Virus record (IMG/VR): IMGVR_UViG_3300042293_000761
Location: 1-25,038 of that record
Strand: one strand, 5' to 3'
Origin: a virus
DNA length: 25,038 bases
Positions 21,347-25,038 of this stretch are shown piece by piece (positions within the stretch are counted from its first letter, which is position 1; every line of letters begins with the position of its first letter). The position numbers were made by a program, and so were the translations under genes. Under the pieces are notes generated by a model. It was not told the origin of the DNA. It ran no database searches and saw nothing but the letters and a program-made list of their open reading frames with translations.

Positions 21347-21375
21347 ATTTCTAATTTATTTAAGGAGCAAATCTA

Positions 21376-21612
21376 ATGTTAGATTTTTTGGTAAACAGTT
21401 TGTTATTTCTTAGTTTTATTTTAATCACTTCTATTATTCTGTTAACTTTGTTTGCTATTTTCATTGTTAGTTCAATTGCTAAGAATGTATATAAAGCTAC
21501 CATTAATGAACGACAGATTATTAGTGGTACCGCAATGATCGTAAAGGGAATTAAGGGAGTGCAACGTGACATTAATACATCTAGCAAAACGAGCGGAAAA
21601 ATTAGCAATTGA
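21376..21612 (+). CDS. Small membrane protein
   Basis: ATG 21376 has AAGGAGC (21362-21368) upstream. Of the 78 residues, about 4-35 are very hydrophobic (LVNSLLFLSFILITSIILLTLFAIFIVSS) and are followed by a positively charged tail (KNVYKATINER, KGIKGVQRDINTSSK), suggesting one or two membrane passes with the C-terminus inside. The last 47 bases overlap the DUF6353-like gene, so translation is probably coupled. An open frame on the opposite strand here looks like its shadow. No family is recognised. Confidence 0.7.
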   Translation: MLDFLVNSLLFLSFILITSIILLTLFAIFIVSSIAKNVYKATINERQIISGTAMIVKGIKGVQRDINTSSKTSGKISN

Positions 21613-22318
21613 TAATTCGCCATCTATTTTAATTGCGATTGGAATTACTGGTACTTTTTCTACTGCTTTTCTTGCATCCAAAGCAACGCTCAAAGCGTCT
21701 GAAATTATTGCTTGGGAAGAGATGCAACAAGAAAAGCCATTAACAAACAACGAAATTGTTAAACTAGTATGGCAACTTTATATTCCAGCAGCAAGCTCTA
21801 GTCTTCTCACAATTACCTCAATTGTAGCTGCTAATCGAATTAGTAATAAACGTGCCGCCGCAATTGCAGCAGCATACACAATTACAGAAAAAGCATATGC
21901 TGAGTATAAAGATAAAGTAATTGAGAAACTTGGCGAAAAGAAAGAACAAATACTAAGAGATGAAATTGCACAAGATCGAGTATCAAATCAACCCAGTAAT
22001 CAACTTATGATCATTGGTCCTAGCGAAGTGTTGTGCTATGATATGTTTACAGGGCGATATTTCAACAGCACAATGGAAACTTTAAAAAGCGCGCAAAACG
22101 ACATCAACTACACAATCCTAAATGATGGCTACGCTTCTTTAAGTGACTTTTATATTTTAATCGGTCTCCCGATTACATCAGCTTCAGAAGAAGTGGGATG
22201 GACTCTCGACAAATTATTAGAGCTTAAATTCTCGTCAGTTCTGTCCGAAACAAACGAACCTTGTTTATCGTTTGACTTTTCTGTAGCTCCAGTACGAAAT
22301 TATCACAAATTTAGCTAA
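21566..22318 (+). CDS. DUF6353-like membrane protein, copy 1 (GTG start)
   Basis: A GTG start at 21566 behind AAGGGAG (21553-21559) gives 250 residues. Near the N-terminus a first membrane segment (SPSILIAIGITGTFSTAFLASKATLKA, about 19-45) has the pattern of DUF6353 proteins of Gram-positive phages; a second segment lies at about 69-92 (LYIPAASSSLLTITSIVAANR). Then comes a charged helix (YAEYKDKVIEKLGEKKEQI) and a soluble C-terminal part with aromatics (CYDMFTGRYFNSTMETLK, LSDFYILIGLP, DFSVAPVRNYHKFS). The function of the family is unknown. A second, partial copy with the same first segment starts at 24850. Confidence 0.8.
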   Translation: MTLIHLAKRAEKLAIDNSPSILIAIGITGTFSTAFLASKATLKASEIIAWEEMQQEKPLTNNEIVKLVWQLYIPAASSSLLTITSIVAANRISNKRAAAIAAAYTITEKAYAEYKDKVIEKLGEKKEQILRDEIAQDRVSNQPSNQLMIIGPSEVLCYDMFTGRYFNSTMETLKSAQNDINYTILNDGYASLSDFYILIGLPITSASEEVGWTLDKLLELKFSSVLSETNEPCLSFDFSVAPVRNYHKFS

Positions 22319-22323
22319 ACGTA

Positions 22324-22349
22324 CTCGCAAATATTACACACGCTATAAT
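22324..22349 (+). promoter_or_regulatory. Repeated phage promoter, site 4
   Basis: CTCGC (22324-22328), 15 bases with A at 5 and ACA at 8-10, TATAATGGA from 22344. ACCCCTACTGAAAGGA follows, so the leader is short, then the 22381 gene. It starts six bases after the upstream stop codon. Confidence 0.8.
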
Positions 22350-22380
22350 GGACCACAAACCCCTACTGAAAGGAAATATC

Positions 22381-22599
22381 ATGACTGAGCCCAATAACGT
22401 TGTTATTGTGACGCCATCTGAACCATCCGAATCTGCTGTTAAAACGCCGTTCTACAAGAAGACGCCGCTTATTACGAAGATTGCATTCACCGCCATTGGC
22501 GCTGTTGCAGCCGCCGTAGTAATGCGTCGCCTGACTAAAGACGACTCTACAACTACAGAAGACGGTTCAAGCGACGCTTTCGACGTTGTGCTTGACTGA
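22381..22599 (+). CDS. Small single-pass membrane protein
   Basis: ATG 22381 is seven bases after GAAAGGA; the in-frame ATG at 22348 belongs to the promoter TATAATG. The 72 residues have a polar N-terminus (TEPNNVVIVTPSEPSESAVK), a basic patch (FYKKTPLITK), one membrane segment (IAFTAIGAVAAAVVM, about 37-51), RR, and an acidic tail (DDSTTTEDGSSDAFDVVLD). The C-terminus is probably cytoplasmic. It is a single-gene unit between promoter site 4 and a terminator. No family is recognised. Confidence 0.75.
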   Translation: MTEPNNVVIVTPSEPSESAVKTPFYKKTPLITKIAFTAIGAVAAAVVMRRLTKDDSTTTEDGSSDAFDVVLD

Positions 22600-22621
22600 C
22601 ACTCCCCATAGGCCTTGTGCC

Positions 22622-22664
22622 GAAGAGAGGGCTTAGTAAAACCTACTAAGCCTTTCTCTTTTGC
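22622..22664 (+). terminator. Intrinsic terminator
   Basis: GGCTTAGTA (22630-22638) pairs perfectly with TACTAAGCC (22644-22652) around AAACC. The stem extends through GAAGAGAG against TTTCTCTT with one bulge, and T-rich sequence follows. It ends the 22381 transcript. No promoter of the repeated family is seen between it and the next gene. Confidence 0.85.
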
Positions 22665-22685
22665 ATTTTCTTTTAAGGATATATT

Positions 22686-23054
22686 ATGGAACATAAAGAA
22701 TTTATAAAAGTCATTGCTGAACAAAGTCGACGTTGCGAAGACATGTTAGTTAAGAAGCAAGGCGAGTATGCAGGGCCGATTGACGTTTTACATAACTTTA
22801 AATCTGCTGCGCAATTACATAGCAGCTCGCAATTAAGTGCGCTGGCTGGCATGATGGCAAAGCACACAGTTTCTATTTACGACATGTGTGCGTCTGAAGA
22901 GCAATTCGCTAAGGAAGTATGGGACGAAAAAATTACAGACCATATTAATTATTTATTTTTGCTATCGTGCGTCGTTGCTGAAGAAATCAAAAATCAAAAT
23001 ACAGAGATTCTGCGTAAGAATTCTTTGACTACCGTAAGGAATGATAATGCTTAA
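22686..23054 (+). CDS. DUF1599-like (nucleotide modification-associated) protein
   Basis: The 122-residue helical protein has KKQGEYAGPIDVLHNFKSAA, LAGMMAKHTVSIYDMC and WDEKITDHINYLFLL. These match a small phage family resembling DUF1599, the nucleotide modification-associated domain, distantly similar to MazG-type nucleotide pyrophosphohydrolases. The acidic and His residues (E, D, KHTVS, DEK, DH) could bind metal and nucleotide. If so, it would act on the nucleotide pool or base modification. AAGGA (22675-22679) precedes the ATG. The end overlaps the next gene by eight bases. Family call is from recall. Confidence 0.65.
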   Translation: MEHKEFIKVIAEQSRRCEDMLVKKQGEYAGPIDVLHNFKSAAQLHSSSQLSALAGMMAKHTVSIYDMCASEEQFAKEVWDEKITDHINYLFLLSCVVAEEIKNQNTEILRKNSLTTVRNDNA

Positions 23055-23544
23055 AAAGGATATTACTTATACCGATTTTAATGGTGAGCAACAAACGGAC
23101 ACTTTTTATTTCAACTTGACAAAAGCAGAAGCTTTGGAGTTGGAAGTAAGTACTAAAGACAAGGACGGCTTTTCGGGTCTGCTTAAGTCTATTGTAGCTA
23201 GCGAAGATCCGTACGAGATGCTTGCTATTTTTAAAAAGATTATTTTGCTTGCTTACGGTGTAAGGTCGGACGATGGTAAGTTGTTTATCAAGAACGAAAA
23301 ACTTCGCGACGAGTTTACACAGCATGCAGCATTTAGCGAATTGTACATGGGATTTCTAACAAATGCCAATGAAGCAACTACCTTTATTAATGGTATTTTG
23401 CCGGATGTTTCTGATATTCCACAGCCAGCCGGAGTACCGCAAGATCACTTGTCAAAGGAACTGCCTTCAGCTAAGTCAAACGAAATTACAGACCAAATGG
23501 AGTTCGATGAATGGCGCGCAAAAAAGCAGTCTAGTGGAGAATAA
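23047..23544 (+). CDS. Conserved phage protein resembling a tail-assembly-associated family
   Basis: ATG 23047 is six bases after TAAGGA (23035-23040); the ATG at 23041 touches that site. The 165-residue product starts MLKKDITYTDFNGEQQTDTF, then YFNLTKAEALELEV, a middle helix region (GLLKSIVASEDPYEMLAIFKK), LLAYGVRSDDGKLFIKNE and FSELYMGFLTNANEATTFING. I recall this pattern from a conserved family found near tail genes of Gram-positive phages and sometimes called tail assembly chaperone. Here it lies about 5 kb beyond the tail genes, which makes that role uncertain. The C-terminal 45 residues are polar and variable. Confidence 0.7.
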   Translation: MLKKDITYTDFNGEQQTDTFYFNLTKAEALELEVSTKDKDGFSGLLKSIVASEDPYEMLAIFKKIILLAYGVRSDDGKLFIKNEKLRDEFTQHAAFSELYMGFLTNANEATTFINGILPDVSDIPQPAGVPQDHLSKELPSAKSNEITDQMEFDEWRAKKQSSGE

Positions 23545-23561
23545 GTAACGTTGTAAAGGGG

Positions 23562-23598
23562 AATTAGCAAGAGCCCTTCTATACCGGATGCTAATTTT
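23562..23598 (+). terminator. Hairpin after 23544, possible weak terminator
   Basis: AATTAGCA (23562-23569) pairs perfectly with TGCTAATT (23589-23596), with a 19-base loop and TTTT at 23595-23598. AAGGG (23556-23560) can also pair with CCCTT (23574-23578) in the loop, which would make a pseudoknot. The gap 23545-23652 holds no gene that I can support. Confidence 0.45.
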
Positions 23599-23652
23599 AA
23601 ACGACAGCCGTGCCCCCAATCATGTGCCCCTAAAAATTTAGAGAGGTTACAT

Positions 23653-23826
23653 ATGCGTTTTTATCAAATTGCAAAACTATGCGGTTACCCGTCTATGTAT
23701 TTTTATAAGATCGTCCAAGATACGTTTCCCTGGTTTTATACACGAGCATCATCTACGTATATTGAGCCCATATTTGCCGCAATGCTTATAGAACATTTTA
23801 ATAATCCAAACACACCCAGAATGTAA
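23653..23826 (+). CDS. 57-residue protein, possibly helix-turn-helix
   Basis: ATG 23653 follows GAGAGG (23641-23646). The product opens MRFYQIAKLCGYPSMYFYKI and continues with VQDTFPWFYTRASSTYIEPI and a short polar end. IAKLCGYPSMYFYKIVQ has the spacing of a helix-turn-helix (IAKLxGYSxxYFxKI), and the aromatic-rich rest could be a wing, as in small excisionase-like proteins. It lies four bases before promoter site 5, so a regulator of that promoter is conceivable. Evidence is limited to the reading frame, the ribosome-binding site and this motif. Confidence 0.6.
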   Translation: MRFYQIAKLCGYPSMYFYKIVQDTFPWFYTRASSTYIEPIFAAMLIEHFNNPNTPRM

Positions 23827-23829
23827 AGT

Positions 23830-23855
23830 CTCGCGTAGAAAACACATTATATAAT
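23830..23855 (+). promoter_or_regulatory. Repeated phage promoter, site 5
   Basis: CTCGC (23830-23834), 15 bases with A at 5 and ACA at 8-10, TATAATGAG from 23850. The leader ACCCACTACTGAAAGAAGGA leads to the 23884 gene. It is the clearest match to site 2 in the -10 region (TTATATAATGAGACCC). Confidence 0.8.
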
Positions 23856-23883
23856 GAGACCCACTACTGAAAGAAGGATTTTC

Positions 23884-24153
23884 ATGTTCTCTAAAACCAC
23901 TGTGAAGTTTATCGTATCAACATTTGTTGGCGGTACTGTTTCAACGGTGACTGCACTCTGTGTCAAGAATAACTTGCCTGTAGCTGAATCACGTAACCAC
24001 AAAGTACGTAATTCGGTTGGAGCATTTATGATTGGAACATTGGCAGCCCACCGCGCCAAGCAATACACTGACAACTTGATTGATCAATGGTATACTGAAT
24101 TTGAAGACAATAAGAAAACACCAGAAGAAACCCCTGAAACCCCAGAAGTATAA
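23884..24153 (+). CDS. Small membrane protein
   Basis: ATG 23884 follows GAAAGAAGGA; the longer form would begin at the promoter ATG (23854). The 89 residues begin MFSKTTVKFIVSTFVGGTVS, with one membrane-like segment (about 8-26) and a weaker second one (VGAFMIGTLAAHRAK). A charged C-terminus follows (WYTEFEDNKKTPEETPETPEV) with a Pro/Glu/Thr repeat. It is a single-gene unit between promoter site 5 and the terminator at 24161. No family is recognised. Confidence 0.75.
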   Translation: MFSKTTVKFIVSTFVGGTVSTVTALCVKNNLPVAESRNHKVRNSVGAFMIGTLAAHRAKQYTDNLIDQWYTEFEDNKKTPEETPETPEV

Positions 24154-24160
24154 CTCAAAG

Positions 24161-24190
24161 CTAAGAACCCTACAAAGGTTCTTAGTTTTT
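24161..24190 (+). terminator. Intrinsic terminator
   Basis: CTAAGAACC (24161-24169) pairs perfectly with GGTTCTTAG (24177-24185) around CTACAAA, followed by T5 (24186-24190). No repeated-family promoter is seen before the next gene at 24211, so that gene relies on read-through or on an unrecognised promoter. Confidence 0.92.
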
Positions 24191-24210
24191 AATTTTAGGA
24201 TTGAGGAATA

Positions 24211-24840
24211 ATGGAGTATCCAAGCAATAGTAATAAAGAAAAAGTCAGCGTTAATAAAGCATCTAAGAATTTAGAGCGAGTTACAACGAGTTCTGCTGTT
24301 AGAAGAAAAAAGCCATTTTTTAAAAGCATTACAGAAACATTTGCACAAGCTGACGCGGCAAGTGTATTCAATTTTGTAGTTATGGACGTTATTGTTCCTG
24401 CAGCAAAAGATATGTTATCTGACGCAATTAGCTCAGGACTTGACCAACTGTTGTTTGGTGGGGAATCACGAGGCGGACGACGCGGAAGCTCACGTCAACC
24501 CAATAACGGTTATGTAAGTTACAACCGATATTCTAGCAGTAATACAATGCGTCCAGATCTGACTAGAAGTCCAAGTATTAGTAAGCGAGGACGTGCGACG
24601 CATAACTTTGATGAAATTATTTTGCCAACTCGAGTTGAAGCAGAAAGCGTCATCGATCGTTTGTTTGATGTTGTAGATCGGTTTGAGATTGCTACTGTTT
24701 CCGACTTGTATGAACTTGTTGGAATTAGTGGTAATTTTACGGACGAGCGTTATGGTTGGTCTAACCTTCGCGGAGCCGGTGTAAGTCGAGTAAAGAACGG
24801 TTATCTATTAAATCTTCCACGCCCAGAACAAATTGATTAG
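24211..24840 (+). CDS. Conserved phage protein of unknown function (YPSNSxK family)
   Basis: The 209-residue protein starts MEYPSNSNKEKVSVNKASK. Next come VMDVIVPAAKDMLSDAISSGLDQLLFGG, a Gly/Arg/Ser-rich linker (ESRGGRRGSSRQPNNG), and a C-terminal domain with FDEIILPTRVEAESVIDRL, VSDLYELVGISGNFTDERYG and WSNLRGAGVSRVKNGYLLNL. I recall this exact layout from phages and mobile elements of Gram-positive bacteria, where it has no assigned role. The middle helix is amphipathic rather than clearly membrane-spanning. GAGGAA lies before the ATG. It is nine bases from the second DUF6353-like gene, which suggests they work together. Confidence 0.75.
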   Translation: MEYPSNSNKEKVSVNKASKNLERVTTSSAVRRKKPFFKSITETFAQADAASVFNFVVMDVIVPAAKDMLSDAISSGLDQLLFGGESRGGRRGSSRQPNNGYVSYNRYSSSNTMRPDLTRSPSISKRGRATHNFDEIILPTRVEAESVIDRLFDVVDRFEIATVSDLYELVGISGNFTDERYGWSNLRGAGVSRVKNGYLLNLPRPEQID

Positions 24841-24849
24841 GAGAACAAA

Positions 24850-25038
24850 ATGAATCTCAATGTAGAAAATCTGGTTAAGCTATCATATCAACAATCTCTA
24901 CAATTGCAAAAACATGCTCCAAAAATCCTTTTTACAACTGGGATTGTGGGGTTTGTTGCTACTACAGTTTTAGCAAGTCACGCCACACTTAAAATGGATA
25001 CGGTATTAGAAGAAGTCCAAGCAGACTTGAAACTTGCC
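24850..25038 (+). CDS. DUF6353-like membrane protein, copy 2 (partial, runs off the end)
   Basis: ATG 24850 has AGGAGAAC (24839-24846) upstream, and 63 residues are visible. MNLNVENLVKLSYQQSLQL is followed by a membrane segment (about 23-46, APKILFTTGIVGFVATTVLASHATLK), then an acidic helix. The segment aligns with copy 1 (SPSILIAIGITGTFSTAFLASKATLK): same spacing, same LAS-ATLK end. The rest lies beyond the window, so the total length is unknown. Confidence 0.75.
   Translation, partial: MNLNVENLVKLSYQQSLQLQKHAPKILFTTGIVGFVATTVLASHATLKMDTVLEEVQADLKLA

Noticed and set aside
21360-21750. Two - strand frames opposite the small membrane protein and DUF6353-like genes
   Set aside because: Both lie opposite genes with good ribosome-binding sites and membrane-protein composition; no - strand site or promoter was seen.
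23557-23631. tRNA-like span of 75 bases with pairing ends
   Set aside because: AGGGG/CCCCT pair at a tRNA-like distance, but there is no T-loop, no proper D stem and no 5-bp anticodon stem.
1-25038. CRISPR array, integrase, insertion sequence or attachment site
   Set aside because: No regularly spaced direct repeats, recombinase motifs or flanking inverted repeats with a transposase were found on either strand.

Overview
The window is about 25 kb of a tailed double-stranded DNA phage (or prophage) with a long, non-contractile (siphovirus) tail. All supported genes lie on the + strand, tightly packed and often overlapping by a few bases. The host is very probably Gram-positive: ribosome-binding sites are strong (AAGGAGG or GAAAGGAG), the endolysin carries a Cpl-7-type wall-binding repeat, and the distal tail genes (Dit plus a ReqiPepy6 Gp37-like protein) are of the kind found in phages of Firmicutes and Actinobacteria. 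The DNA looks moderately AT-rich. I cannot name the host. No integrase, repressor, replication gene, tRNA or CRISPR array is visible, so lifestyle cannot be judged.

Region 1 (1-1706) holds the end of an unrecognised gene, a CHAP/Cpl-7 endolysin, a gp6-like head-tail connector, and an overlapping protein with the HxGxxGMxWGxRR signature. Region 2 (1725-9086) is packaging and head: large terminase, a collagen-like fibre with a small downstream partner inserted before the portal, the portal, and a prohead protease fused in frame to the major capsid protein, with a likely internal start that would also make capsid alone. Region 3 (9099-19821) is neck and tail: two neck proteins, tail tube protein 1, a tail-assembly-chaperone-like protein, a second paralogous tail tube protein, a glycine-rich adhesin-like protein, a gp10-like protein, a 1502-residue tape measure, Dit and the Gp37-like tail-tip protein. 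Region 4 (19830-20635) has a holin-like protein and a membrane-anchored protein. A very long terminator hairpin at 20976-21048 lies just after the next small gene.

Region 5 (20618-25038) is accessory: short genes mostly encoding small membrane proteins (94, 36, 78, 250, 72 and 89 residues, plus a partial one), with a DUF1599-like protein, a protein resembling a family next to phage tail genes, a 57-residue protein and a conserved soluble protein. Five sites share a specific promoter architecture, (C/T)TCGC, 15 bases, TATAATG, with A and ACA fixed inside the spacer, followed at four sites by a C-rich leader and a GAAAGGA-type ribosome-binding site. Several intrinsic terminators separate the units. 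This promoter family and its membrane-protein module are the best candidates for an undescribed system.

Other points of note: the capsid and tail tube protein 1 end in the same roughly 70-residue domain; lysine codons are exclusively AAG in the capsid and in tail tube 1 but mostly AAA in tail tube 2, suggesting very different expression; and the tape measure has five hydrophobic repeats of about 60 residues. All family names come from reading the translated sequence and from memory of the families; no database search was made.
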